Source of the DNA: an uncultured Bacteroidales bacterium
GTDB taxonomy: Bacteria; Bacteroidota; Bacteroidia; Bacteroidales; P3
NCBI GenBank assembly: GCA_910586395.1
Contig: CAJUFX010000015.1
Coordinates: forward strand, 1 to 21,537
DNA length: 21,537 bases
Direction of reading: 5' to 3'
The position numbers and the translations under genes are program-made. The notes below the pieces were generated by a model. The model did not search any database. It saw only the letters and a list, made by a program, of their open reading frames with translations, and was not told the origin of the DNA. Shown here piece after piece: positions 1 to 7,347 of this stretch (its first letter is position 1; each line of letters starts with the position of its first letter).

Positions 1-1
1 A

Positions 2-133
2 TTGTTACTATACTTTGGGGGCTCGTATAGTGACAACTTTTTTCAGTTCAAGTCACTTTTCCGAAAGCGGCATTACGGGCCGAACGATGGCGGCCTACAG
101 CAAGGCTTCGCTTCCGCGCCGCGGCCATGGTAA
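2..133 (+). CDS. possible 3' end of an unidentified plus-strand gene (partial)
   Basis: A frame open from the left edge ends at TAA (131-133) and gives 43 residues rich in aromatic and basic residues (for example SYSDNFFQFKSLFRKRHYGP), which reads more like protein than the other two frames. It would converge tail-to-tail with the serine hydrolase that stops at 154. I do not recognise the family. Only the C-terminus is inside the window, so a chance open frame remains possible. Confidence 0.35.
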   Translation: MLLYFGGSYSDNFFQFKSLFRKRHYGPNDGGLQQGFASAPRPW

Positions 134-153
134 ACCGGTCCGACGGTATATCC

Positions 154-1488
154 CTACTCCCCGAACATGTCTAAGGCGGTGTTGACCCAAAGTTCGAGGT
201 CGCGGGTGTAGGCCTGGCGCGGGTCGCGGTCTTCGGAGCGGGCGCGGCCGAGACGGACGACGATCATGTTCTCGTCGGGAATGACGATGATGTACTGCCC
301 CAGGATGCCGCGGCAGTAAGGCATCGTGTGGCCGCGCAGTTCGGCTATCCACATCTGGTAGCCGTAATAGGTGCAGTGGTTTTGGTCGGCGAGGCCGCGG
401 GGAGCGCTTTCAGCTGACCCGACAGGCTCGGCGTGATCAGCGGCAGCAAGTTCAGCGGCGGGTTCAGGGCGGTTTTCGGAACCTACAGAGGCGGGCCTGG
501 AGCCGGGGTCGGAAATGTCAGAGTCAGGGTCGGTGTCGTTGCGGCGGGGCAAAGGCTCGCCGGTGCCGTCGTAGGTCAGCAGATAGTCGGCGGGCGTCAC
601 GGCGGCGCGGATATAAGCCGAATCGACGAGCGGCACGCCGTTCCAACGGCCGTGCTGCAGGATCAGCTGGCCGATGCGGGCAAAGTCTCGGGCGTTGCTG
701 TTGAAGCAGCAGAAGGCCTTTTCGACGCCCTTACCGTCGGTGGACCAGATGGCGTCTTCCTCGGCGCCAAGTGGCCGCCAGAGTTTCTCGGAGGCGTAGT
801 CGGCCAGCGGCCGGCCGACGGCCCGCGTCAGCACCATGGCCAACAGTTGGGTCACGCCGCTTTGGTATTCAAAATACACGCCCGGCCGCTCCTTGAAACG
901 CGCGCGGTACAGGATGGCTTCGAGGTCGCCGCCGTAGTAAATCTGCGTCGTGGGAGAAAAAAGCGAGGCGGCCGACTCATCCCAACGGAAACCCGCGCTC
1001 ATCGTGAGCAGGTCGCGGATGCGGAGCGGCACGGCCTCAAAACTCCACCCGCCGGGCAGGAAATCGGCCACCGGCTGTTCCACACTTTGGATATAGCCGT
1101 CGTCTATCGCGCAACCTATAAGCAGTGAAACCACGCTCTTGGCCATCGAGAACGAATTGCTCCACAGCGTGTCGGCATAGCCGTCCCAATACTGTTCCAG
1201 CACAATCTCGCCGTCCTTGACCACGAGGTAGGCCGTTGTCTCCAGCGCGGCGAAAGCCGCCTCCGCCGAATCGGGGATACGGGCCGAAGCCACACCGGGC
1301 GCGTACGGCCACGGCTGCGGGTCGCCGGCCGCCACGATGGCGCGGCCGAACAGCGGATAATGGTCTATCTTGGGGATGCGGTAGCGCAGGGCCGGCAAGA
1401 TGTAATCGTGACGCGGCATGGCGAGAAAGACCGCCACGCCCGACAATACCGCCAATACGGCAACCACTATCCAAAAACGTCTTTTCAT
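154..1488 (-). CDS. serine hydrolase, beta-lactamase/penicillin-binding-protein fold (class C-like), membrane-anchored
   Basis: The 444-residue product starts with MKRR and one hydrophobic helix (residues 5-23), so it is probably an inner-membrane-anchored or exported periplasmic enzyme. It shows the serine beta-lactamase/DD-peptidase active-site pattern: the nucleophile motif SMAK (S114, K117), a YQS triad (208-210) in the position of the Y-x-N/S motif, and a Gly-rich GILGQ (394-398) where the third motif is expected. This family covers esterases, amidohydrolases and peptidases; the substrate cannot be told from sequence. Residues about 311-370 are a low-complexity insert rich in D, S, P, A and E between two conserved parts, not expected in the family. 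It is the last minus-strand gene visible, 185 bases downstream of the DUF4301 gene, and may be its own unit. The ATG at 1488 fits the membrane leader. Confidence 0.85.
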   Translation of the reverse strand: MKRRFWIVVAVLAVLSGVAVFLAMPRHDYILPALRYRIPKIDHYPLFGRAIVAAGDPQPWPYAPGVASARIPDSAEAAFAALETTAYLVVKDGEIVLEQYWDGYADTLWSNSFSMAKSVVSLLIGCAIDDGYIQSVEQPVADFLPGGWSFEAVPLRIRDLLTMSAGFRWDESAASLFSPTTQIYYGGDLEAILYRARFKERPGVYFEYQSGVTQLLAMVLTRAVGRPLADYASEKLWRPLGAEEDAIWSTDGKGVEKAFCCFNSNARDFARIGQLILQHGRWNGVPLVDSAYIRAAVTPADYLLTYDGTGEPLPRRNDTDPDSDISDPGSRPASVGSENRPEPAAELAAADHAEPVGSAESAPRGLADQNHCTYYGYQMWIAELRGHTMPYCRGILGQYIIVIPDENMIVVRLGRARSEDRDPRQAYTRDLELWVNTALDMFGE

Positions 1489-1519
1489 AACATAACCTTA
1501 AATGAGCGCGAAGCGACAA

Positions 1520-1625
1520 GCCACAAGGCGAAACCCAACTGCAATCCCGACCGCAAGTTACACGAACCACAAACCGCAAGCCGAAACCAAACCGCAAGTC
1601 AAGCCCCAAGCCAAATCTCAGCCCG
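1520..1625. repeat. degenerate short repeats in the gap between hydrolase and DUF4301 genes
   Basis: The 185-base gap contains loosely repeated words of the type AACCGCAAG / CAAGCC (seen as CTTGCGGTT on the minus strand), with strong strand bias (few G and T on the plus strand over about 100 bases). No promoter box or terminator is evident. Function is unknown. Confidence 0.35.
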
Positions 1626-1673
1626 TCACCCCGCCAAATACAACAAAACCGGCGTCAAGCGGCCGCCGCTTCC

Positions 1674-3443
1674 TTACCCCCGGTGCCCGTCTCGCAACAA
1701 ATCGTTCACGGTCTTGACCGGCGTAAACACCTCTATCGGTTCCTCTACAAAAATCGTAATCCAGTCGGCCATCGCGCCGTTCCACAAGCCGGGCAACTCC
1801 ATCGCCTTGATGTCCGTGCCCTTGATGGATTTCCGCGCGATAAAGCCCGTTTCCGGATCCACAAACCGACGCAAATCGAATTTCTTGCCGGTATAGTCAC
1901 GGACACTGCATACGATATCGACAGGGTTGAAATGCGTGGAAGAACTGAATATCGCCTCCTGGGCGGCATCCGCATGGTTTATCTGAGACGCCTCCACAAT
2001 CTGCAGGCTTTCCACCGGCCAAAGCCGTAACGAATCGCCGGCTCCTTCGGAAACCGCATCCGTTCCACCCGCAGCAACACCCGTAACCTCAGCCCCTCCA
2101 TCGGCCGCTGCGAACGTCCTGACACGCGACACCCAGAACGGCCCGCCGCCAGGTTCCCCCTCGTTGCGCACCATGCCGCACACGCGCATCGGACGGTTCA
2201 ACAACGTAAACAGATAACGCGCACGGAGTTCCAACGGCCATGTCATAAATTCTTTACATACACGAATTTGAAAATCATCGTTCAGCAGGTCGAGCCATTC
2301 CCGCCACGGCATTTCCGCCAACTTATGCTTTTTCTGAATCACGGCAGCTTCCACGCCGGCCGGTTCGCCCAAAGCCGCAGCCAGATGTTCCATGATCGCG
2401 AACACGATATGGCGTCTCTGCAACAGGAAATCCGCCATGGCCCGCTTATAGGTCAGCGCAACCGCGCGCTTGGTCCCGATGCAGACATTGTCGATGTTCT
2501 TGATGAAAATCAAATCGGCGTCGATGTCATTCAGGTTCTCTATCAACGCGCCGTGACCGCCGGGGCGGAACACCATGCGTTGCTGTTCATCACGGTAAAT
2601 CCCGTTGTCGGTCGTGACGGCCACCGTATCGGTCGAAGGCTTCTGCACCGAATGATCCACATGATAACGCAGACCGTATTTCTTCTCATATTTCGGCTGA
2701 ACCTCCGCCACTTTCTTCAAGAATAAATCCCTATATTCTTCCGAAATCGTAAAATGCAGATGACAATGCCCGTTGACGGCGGCATATTGCGCGGCTTCGT
2801 CAAAATGTTCCTCCATGGCCGTGACGGAACCGTCTTCGTAAGTATGGAACGGCAACAATGCCTTGGGCAGCCGGCCATAACCCATGCCCGATTCCAGCAG
2901 GCATTCCAGAATCGGCAGGAAATTCCGCCGGTTCACGGCCGTCTCCAGCAAGTCGAGGCCGGTCCGCGCCATCAGCGTCTTTTTGAGTTCGGCATAAAAC
3001 GGGAACCGCGGCAATTGGTCGAAGAACGCCTGCGTGGCCTCATCCAGCACGATGTCCGAACCGATGGCCGTTCCCCCCGAACCGGCACCGACCGCGCCCG
3101 AAACCGCCAAGCCTGTCGCAGAATCCGCGTCGGATTCCGCCTTCAACCGATTATACAATGCGTACAAATCCTTGAACATGCGCGTCGCCGCACCGGAAGC
3201 CGGCACGAATTTCACGACCTTGAAACCATCGTCTCCACTATAGAAACGATAGGGATCTTCATGACCGTCGAGCAAGCAGGCAGGCAAAGCCACAATGCCG
3301 TTGCCCACCGTAGCGCAGGCCGCTAATTTCGCGGCCGGAAAGCCCTGTTCAAACTGCGTTAACTGTTTTTCCAGAACATCGCGCGAAATCCCCTTCGCCT
3401 TCAACTGTTCCAAATCCTGAACCGAAAGTCCGTTGTTTGCCAT
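1674..3443 (-). CDS. DUF4301 family protein
   Basis: The frame is open from 3599, but the ATG at 3443 is chosen because family homology begins there (MANNGLSVQDLEQLKAKGIS) and it has an AT-rich leader; the 52 upstream residues are translated intergenic repeat. The 589-residue product carries hallmarks I associate with DUF4301, a conserved cytoplasmic family of Bacteroidota with no assigned reaction: FEQGFP (31-36), VKFVPASGAATRMF (77-90), HLHFTISEEY (228-237) and VFRPGGHGALIENLND (291-306). The PASGAATRMFK stretch and the nucleotidyltransferase-like feel suggest phosphate or nucleotide binding, but that is inference. Two Ala/Gly/Ser-rich inserts (about 103-132 and 445-473) make it longer than the usual roughly 510 residues. 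It lies 193 bases downstream of a small ORF that follows etfA. Confidence 0.88.
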   Translation of the reverse strand: MANNGLSVQDLEQLKAKGISRDVLEKQLTQFEQGFPAAKLAACATVGNGIVALPACLLDGHEDPYRFYSGDDGFKVVKFVPASGAATRMFKDLYALYNRLKAESDADSATGLAVSGAVGAGSGGTAIGSDIVLDEATQAFFDQLPRFPFYAELKKTLMARTGLDLLETAVNRRNFLPILECLLESGMGYGRLPKALLPFHTYEDGSVTAMEEHFDEAAQYAAVNGHCHLHFTISEEYRDLFLKKVAEVQPKYEKKYGLRYHVDHSVQKPSTDTVAVTTDNGIYRDEQQRMVFRPGGHGALIENLNDIDADLIFIKNIDNVCIGTKRAVALTYKRAMADFLLQRRHIVFAIMEHLAAALGEPAGVEAAVIQKKHKLAEMPWREWLDLLNDDFQIRVCKEFMTWPLELRARYLFTLLNRPMRVCGMVRNEGEPGGGPFWVSRVRTFAAADGGAEVTGVAAGGTDAVSEGAGDSLRLWPVESLQIVEASQINHADAAQEAIFSSSTHFNPVDIVCSVRDYTGKKFDLRRFVDPETGFIARKSIKGTDIKAMELPGLWNGAMADWITIFVEEPIEVFTPVKTVNDLLRDGHRG

Positions 3444-3477
3444 AATGATTGTTTTATTTGAGTTTTTTACCCGGTTT

Positions 3478-3540
3478 CGTTTGACCCGACCCGCAAAGTC
3501 GGTGCAAGGTGAGTGAAATGAGCTTGTTCCATATCCGAAC
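3478..3540. repeat. intergenic repeat, GCAAAG-GTGCAAGGTGAG family, upstream of DUF4301
   Basis: The block contains CCGCAAAGTC (3491-3500), GTGCAAGGTGAG (3502-3513), AGCTTG and a distal CCGAACCGC. The same string of words recurs at 18144-18203 upstream of frr. It resembles the promoter-bearing repeats at 7034 and 19031, but on the minus strand the -7 position reads CGACTTTG, so only the TTTG half of TAnnTTTG is kept. It sits about 50 bases before the DUF4301 start, which is a sensible promoter distance. Confidence 0.5.
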
Positions 3541-3598
3541 CGCGGCCCGCGATGGGCCTGCCCACCGGCAGGCCACCGTCGGGTCAGCCGTTTACACA

Positions 3599-3631
3599 AA
3601 TCCCCGTCCGACCTAAGCCGAAACGGGGATT
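3599..3631 (-). terminator. hairpin just after the small ORF downstream of etfA
   Basis: Perfect 9-bp inverted repeat AATCCCCGT (3599-3607) and ACGGGGATT (3623-3631) with a 15-base loop. It begins 5 bases after the stop of the 3637-3858 frame. There is no real U-tract, so it may stabilise the mRNA end or terminate only weakly. Confidence 0.4.
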
Positions 3632-3636
3632 CCCAT

Positions 3637-3858
3637 CTAAGTCTGATGAACTACGGTTGCCGAAGCCAAGGCAGCGGTCCGAGCCGTTTCCTTTTCCGCG
3701 CCCTGCTCCGAAGCCGAAGCCGAAGTCGAAGCTCCGGCCAGTCGGTGCGGCTGCCCTCGCAAAACTTTACGCGCATGTCCGCGTCCGCCGGAACGTACCC
3801 GCGCGACCATCCGGACCACCAGGCCGGCCGTCAGCCCGCAAAGCAACAGCAACCCCAT
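3637..3858 (-). CDS. possible small single-span membrane protein downstream of etfA
   Basis: A 73-residue frame opens 6 bases after the etfA stop codon. It begins with a plausible membrane helix (MGLLLLCGLTAGLVVRMVAR), followed by a basic stretch and then an Ser/Ala/Glu-rich tail (TSASASEQGAEKE). The stop is followed directly by a 9-bp hairpin, which would fit the end of the bcd-etfBA transcript. I know of no family. The Ala/Ser-rich tail and high GC mean the frame could be open by chance, so only the position and the helix argue for it. Confidence 0.35.
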   Translation of the reverse strand: MGLLLLCGLTAGLVVRMVARVRSGGRGHARKVLRGQPHRLAGASTSASASEQGAEKETARTAALASATVVHQT

Positions 3859-3864
3859 AGCGTC

Positions 3865-4860
3865 TTACTTCTTCAGTGCCGCGGTCAGCGCCGGCACAAT
3901 CTTGTGCAAATCGCCCACGATGCCCATGTCGGCCACCTCGAAAATCGGCGCAAATTTGTCTTTGTTGATGGCGATAATCAATTCGGAGCCCTCCATGCCG
4001 GCCAAGTGTTGGATCGCGCCGGAAATCCCCAAGGCGAAATACAGGTCCGGACGCACGGTCTTGCCCGTCTGCCCTACCTGACGCGCGTGTTCCGTCACGC
4101 CGGCATCCACCATCGCACGCGAGGACGAAACCTCGCCGCCCAACGTCTCCGCCAAGGCCTCGAGCTTTTTGAAGCCCTCGGCCGAGCCGACGCCGCGGCC
4201 GCCGGAAACCAAAACCTTGGCCGCCGTAATATCCACGAGGTTCTTCTGTTCCTTGACCACCTTTTCCACCTTGACGCGGAACTTGCTGCGGTCGAAATTC
4301 ACCTTGAACTCCTCCACCGTACCCTTGCGGGCGGCATCGGCCGCTTTGGCCATCATGACGCCCGGACGCACCGTGCTCATCTGCGGACGGTTCTCGGTAC
4401 ACATGATCGTGGCCAGCAGGTTGCCGCCGAAAGCGGGCCGCGTCATCATCAGGTGATTGGTCCCTTCTTCTATGGCCAATTCCGTGCAGTCGGCCGTCAA
4501 GCCCGTCTGCATACGCGCCGCCAGCCGCGGCCCGAGGTCACGGCCTATCGTCGTGGCGCCCAACAGCAAAATGCCCGGCTTTTTGGCATCCACAATAGCC
4601 TTGATGGCCTGCGCGTAGGGTTCGGTCGTATAGACGTCCAAATCCGGGTCATCCACCAAAAGCACCTCATCCGCGCCGTGCGCAATCAGCGTTTGGGCCA
4701 AATCCTTGATGCCCGAACCCAGCACGACGGCACACACCTTTTCGTTCAAGGCGTCGGCCAAGTCGCGGGCCTTGCCCAGCAATTCGAGAGCGACATTCTG
4801 TATCTTGCCTTCCCGCTGTTCGGCAAACACATAGACGTTTTTATAATCAGCAATATTCAT
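3865..4860 (-). CDS. etfA: electron transfer flavoprotein, alpha subunit
   Basis: The 331-residue product is the FAD-binding large subunit of a cytoplasmic electron transfer flavoprotein. The N-terminal Rossmann-like half (about 1-190) is followed by the C-terminal FAD domain with SGGRGVG (219-225), SSSRAMVDAG (245-254), QVGQTGKTVRP (261-271) and the family signature GISGAIQHLAGM (278-289) leading to AINKDKFAPIF. Length is normal. It follows etfB by 12 bases; a strong Shine-Dalgarno-like AAGGAGGG overlaps the etfB stop, which is unusual in this phylum and suggests coupled, balanced translation. With EtfB it would pass electrons to or from the acyl-CoA dehydrogenase encoded upstream. Confidence 0.97.
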   Translation of the reverse strand: MNIADYKNVYVFAEQREGKIQNVALELLGKARDLADALNEKVCAVVLGSGIKDLAQTLIAHGADEVLLVDDPDLDVYTTEPYAQAIKAIVDAKKPGILLLGATTIGRDLGPRLAARMQTGLTADCTELAIEEGTNHLMMTRPAFGGNLLATIMCTENRPQMSTVRPGVMMAKAADAARKGTVEEFKVNFDRSKFRVKVEKVVKEQKNLVDITAAKVLVSGGRGVGSAEGFKKLEALAETLGGEVSSSRAMVDAGVTEHARQVGQTGKTVRPDLYFALGISGAIQHLAGMEGSELIIAINKDKFAPIFEVADMGIVGDLHKIVPALTAALKK

Positions 4861-4872
4861 CGTGAGCCCTCC

Positions 4873-5655
4873 TTAAATGATGTATTTTTCTTTCAGTTTA
4901 TTGATAATGAGTTCGACGGCTTCTTTCTCATCCACCTCGAACACCTTGCCGGCCGCCTTGGCGCCCTTCGTAAACGACTTTTTGACCTTGGTCGGCGAGC
5001 CGCTCAGACCGAGTTCGCCCGGATCGACCTTGATCTTGTCGGCCGTCCAGATTTCCACCTCCTTGCCGTAGGCATCGACGATGCCGCCCACCGACATGTA
5101 GCGCGCCTTGTTGGCCGAAGCGAGCACCGTCAGGAGGCAGGGCGTATCCACCTTGCAGATCTGATAGCCGTCTTCGGTCTGCTTCTGTACCGTCAGCGTC
5201 TTCTTGCCGTCGTATTCCAAACCTTCCACATAACTGATCTGCGGCAGGTCGAGCCATTCGGCTATTTCCGGACCCACCTGGGCCGTATCGCCGTCGATGG
5301 CCTGACGTCCCGTGATGATCAAGTCGTATTCCAATTCCTTGAGCGCGCCGGCCAAAGCCTTGGACGTAGCCAACGTATCGGCCCCGGCAAATTTGCGGTC
5401 GGTCAGCAGAATCGCGCGGTCGGCGCCCATCGCCATCGCTTCGCGCAAAATGTCGTCGGCCTGGGGCGGTCCCATCGTGATGACCGTCACCTCAGCCCCG
5501 TATTTGTCCTTGAGCTGCAACGCGTATTCCAGACCGCCCTTGTCGTCCGGGTTCATGATGCTGGGTACGCCGTCTCTGATCAGCGTTCCCGTCACCGGAT
5601 CCAACTTGATTTCGGTAGTATCCGGCACCTGTTTGATACAAACTGTTATTTTCAT
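4873..5655 (-). CDS. etfB: electron transfer flavoprotein, beta subunit (bifurcating type)
   Basis: The 260-residue product begins MKITVCIKQVPDTTEI, the classic EtfB start. It contains NPDDK (35-39), AMGADRAILLTD (75-86), TLATSKALAGAL (94-105) and GRQAIDGDTAQVGPE (116-130). From known members, the NPDDK and GRQAIDGDTAQVGP motifs are typical of EtfB subunits that bind a second FAD and take part in flavin-based electron bifurcation with NADH, as in butyryl-CoA dehydrogenase/Etf complexes; in this organism that role is inferred. It lies between the acyl-CoA dehydrogenase gene (176-base gap with short direct repeats) and etfA (12-base gap). Confidence 0.96.
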   Translation of the reverse strand: MKITVCIKQVPDTTEIKLDPVTGTLIRDGVPSIMNPDDKGGLEYALQLKDKYGAEVTVITMGPPQADDILREAMAMGADRAILLTDRKFAGADTLATSKALAGALKELEYDLIITGRQAIDGDTAQVGPEIAEWLDLPQISYVEGLEYDGKKTLTVQKQTEDGYQICKVDTPCLLTVLASANKARYMSVGGIVDAYGKEVEIWTADKIKVDPGELGLSGSPTKVKKSFTKGAKAAGKVFEVDEKEAVELIINKLKEKYII

Positions 5656-5676
5656 AATTTCCGTTTCTCTTTTTAT

Positions 5677-5817
5677 GGGTGACCCGACGCTTGACGTTTT
5701 GAACCGTTTTGAGCCGCTTTCGCGTTCTTACGGGTGACCCGACGTTTTTTGCGGTTCAACCCTTCGCCCTGCGCGGCATGCGCGATGTTCGCGGCGTTGG
5801 CAACGGGTGACCCGACG
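5677..5817. repeat. three direct copies of GGGTGACCCGACG between bcd and etfB
   Basis: Exact 13-base copies at 5677-5689, 5732-5744 and 5805-5817, all in the same orientation and each followed by a T-rich run (CGTTTT or CGCTTGACGTTTT). On the minus strand they read AAAACGTCGGGTCACCC. The 9-base core TGACCCGAC recurs elsewhere in the window (about 413 and 3483), far above chance for a word of that length. Too few and too irregular for CRISPR; a regulatory or repeat-family role is open. Confidence 0.7.
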
Positions 5818-5831
5818 TTTTTCCTATCCCC

Positions 5832-6971
5832 TTATTTCAACAGATTGGCGGAGATAACCATGCGCTGTACCTCGGACGTACCTTCGTAAATCTCGGTAAT
5901 CTTGGCGTCGCGCATCATGCGTTCCACCGGATATTCGCGCGTATAGCCGTAGCCGCCGTGCAGCTGCACCGCCTTGGTCGTCACTTCCATCGACGTCTCG
6001 GCCGCGAACAGCTTGGCCATGGCCGCGTCGGCCGAATAAGGCAACTTCATGTCCTTTTTGTAGGCCGCGCTGCGCACCAACAGGCGCGCCGCCTCTATTT
6101 TGGTCTTCATGTCGGCCAGTTGGAACTGCGTGTTCTGGAACTGCGCGAGCGGACGCTTGAACTGCTTGCGTTCCTTGGTGTACTTGACCGTCTCGTCCAA
6201 CGCGCCCTGCGCGATGCCCAAGGCCTGCGAGGCGATGCCGATACGGCCGCCGTCGAGCGTCTTCATCGCGATGCCGAAGCCGCCGCCTATTTTTCCGAGC
6301 ACCTGGTCCTTGGAAACGCGGACATCTTCGAAAATCAATTCGCAGGTCGCCGAACCGCGGATACCCATCTTCAATTCCTTCTTGCCGATGCTGAAGCCTT
6401 TCATGCCCTTTTCGAGGATGAAGGCCGTGATGCCTTTCGTGCCCAACGATTTGTCGGTCATCGCGAAAATGATGAAAACGTCGGCATACTCGGCGTTCGT
6501 GATAAAGATTTTAGTACCGTTGATGATATAGTCGTCGCCGTCGGCCACCGCTATCGTCTGCTGGGCGGAAGCGTCGGTGCCGGCGTTGGGTTCGGTCAGG
6601 CCGAAAGCGCCGAGCCACTCGCCCGAAGCGAGTTTGGGCAGGTATTTCTGTTTCTGCGCGTCCGTGCCGTGTTCCATGATCGGCGCCACGCACAAGGACG
6701 TGTGGGCGGAAACGATGACGCCCGTCGTGGCGCAGACGCGGGAGAGTTCCTCCACGGCCATCGTGTACATCTGGTTCGTGGAGCCGGCGCCGCCGTATTC
6801 CTTGGGCACCGGAATCCCCATGAGGCCGATCTTGGCCATCTTTTCAACCGTCTCCACCGGGAAACGTTCCTGCTCGTCCACTTCCGCAGCCAACGGCTTC
6901 ACCTCTTTTTCGGCGAACTCCCGGATCATCTGCAGAAAGAGCTTTTCTGGTTTGGTTAAACTAAAATCCAT
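5832..6971 (-). CDS. bcd: short-chain (butyryl-CoA-type) acyl-CoA dehydrogenase
   Basis: The 379-residue product is a full-length FAD-dependent acyl-CoA dehydrogenase. It has the flavin-site segment FGLTEPNAGTDASA, the C-terminal LHGGYGYTREYPVERMMRD helix pair, and the catalytic-base motif EIYEGTSE, with E363 as the presumed alpha-proton-abstracting glutamate. It is closest in feel to bacterial butyryl-CoA dehydrogenases, which reduce crotonyl-CoA to butyryl-CoA in fermenters. Its grouping with etfB and etfA supports a physical complex. The chain-length preference cannot be fixed by eye, and no thiolase, crotonase or CoA-transferase gene is in the window. A TATCTTTG promoter lies about 63 bases upstream, so it heads the operon. 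Confidence 0.95.
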   Translation of the reverse strand: MDFSLTKPEKLFLQMIREFAEKEVKPLAAEVDEQERFPVETVEKMAKIGLMGIPVPKEYGGAGSTNQMYTMAVEELSRVCATTGVIVSAHTSLCVAPIMEHGTDAQKQKYLPKLASGEWLGAFGLTEPNAGTDASAQQTIAVADGDDYIINGTKIFITNAEYADVFIIFAMTDKSLGTKGITAFILEKGMKGFSIGKKELKMGIRGSATCELIFEDVRVSKDQVLGKIGGGFGIAMKTLDGGRIGIASQALGIAQGALDETVKYTKERKQFKRPLAQFQNTQFQLADMKTKIEAARLLVRSAAYKKDMKLPYSADAAMAKLFAAETSMEVTTKAVQLHGGYGYTREYPVERMMRDAKITEIYEGTSEVQRMVISANLLK

Positions 6972-7033
6972 ATTGTTAAGTTATTGAATAAATCAAACAA
7001 AACCCGAACGCCACACATAGCGATGCTAGGGTA

Positions 7034-7064
7034 CAAAGATAGTGAAAGGAGAGCGCAGAAACAA
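7034..7064 (-). promoter_or_regulatory. promoter of the bcd-etfBA operon (Bacteroidota -7/-33)
   Basis: On the minus strand TATCTTTG (7034-7041) matches TAnnTTTG exactly, with a -33 TTG (7062-7064) 20 bases upstream. The spacer belongs to the repeat seen again at 19031 (TTGTTTCTGCG...TTTCACTATCTTTG). The start codon at 6971 is about 55 bases downstream of the likely transcription start. Confidence 0.75.
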
Positions 7065-7065
7065 G

Positions 7066-7113
7066 CGACCTCCGCCTCCGCGAACCCGGCGGAGGGAGTG
7101 AGCGGGTGGAGTA
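7066..7113. repeat. direct repeat copy A with hairpin, left flank of the TA-like cassette
   Basis: Matches 8317-8358 over 42 bases, with one extra 6-base CTCCGC duplication in this copy. The core forms a hairpin with CTCCGC/GCGGAG arms around a GAACCCG-type loop, followed by GAGTGAGCGGGTGGAGTA. It begins 3 bases after the stop of the 76-aa gene and directly precedes the bcd promoter, so it may also serve as the 3' end of the cassette transcript. Confidence 0.85.
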
Positions 7114-7116
7114 AGA

Positions 7117-7347
7117 CTATACTTGAAATCGGCCTTTAACCAGTTCCCTTTTTAGAAATTCATAGTTGTAGGCAGGACTCTCGATATACATTCCGGTTTG
7201 GGGTTCGGACACTTTTTTAAAGGTCTCTGAATTATACCATATGGCGATAGCCTCACTGAGCGAAACCTTATTGTCCCGCATGAGCCATCCGATAATATCG
7301 GTGGAGATAGCCTCAAGCAGAAACTGAAAATTCTTTTCCATTGTCAT
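7117..7347 (-). CDS. small conserved third component of the DUF3990 cassette (76 aa)
   Basis: The 76-residue, mainly helical product has the pattern FLLEAISTDIIGWLMRDN...SLSEAIAIWYNSETFKKVS...TGMYIESPAYNYEFLKREL. I have an impression of similar small proteins (SETFxKLxxxxTGLYxxSxxYVYxxL) next to DUF3990 genes in Bacteroidota, but I cannot name a family with certainty. Its start overlaps the DUF3990 stop by 4 bases (ATGA, 7344-7347), so translation is coupled; an ATG two codons later (7341) is an alternative start. It may be a second antitoxin, a chaperone or a structural partner. AT-rich compared with neighbours. Confidence 0.75.
   Translation of the reverse strand: MTMEKNFQFLLEAISTDIIGWLMRDNKVSLSEAIAIWYNSETFKKVSEPQTGMYIESPAYNYEFLKRELVKGRFQV

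Noticed and set aside
3444..3599. N-terminal extension of the DUF4301 protein to an ATG at 3599
   Set aside because: The added 52 residues are translated from an intergenic repeat shared with the pyrH-frr gap and contain the likely promoter.
3646..5682. Long plus-strand open frame (678 codons) opposite etfA and etfB
   Set aside because: It is the antisense shadow of two strongly conserved genes in a high-GC region; the translation is His/Arg/Gln-rich with no domain.
5677..5817. Possible CRISPR array
   Set aside because: Only three 13-base repeats with unequal spacing (55 and 73 bases) and no cas genes.
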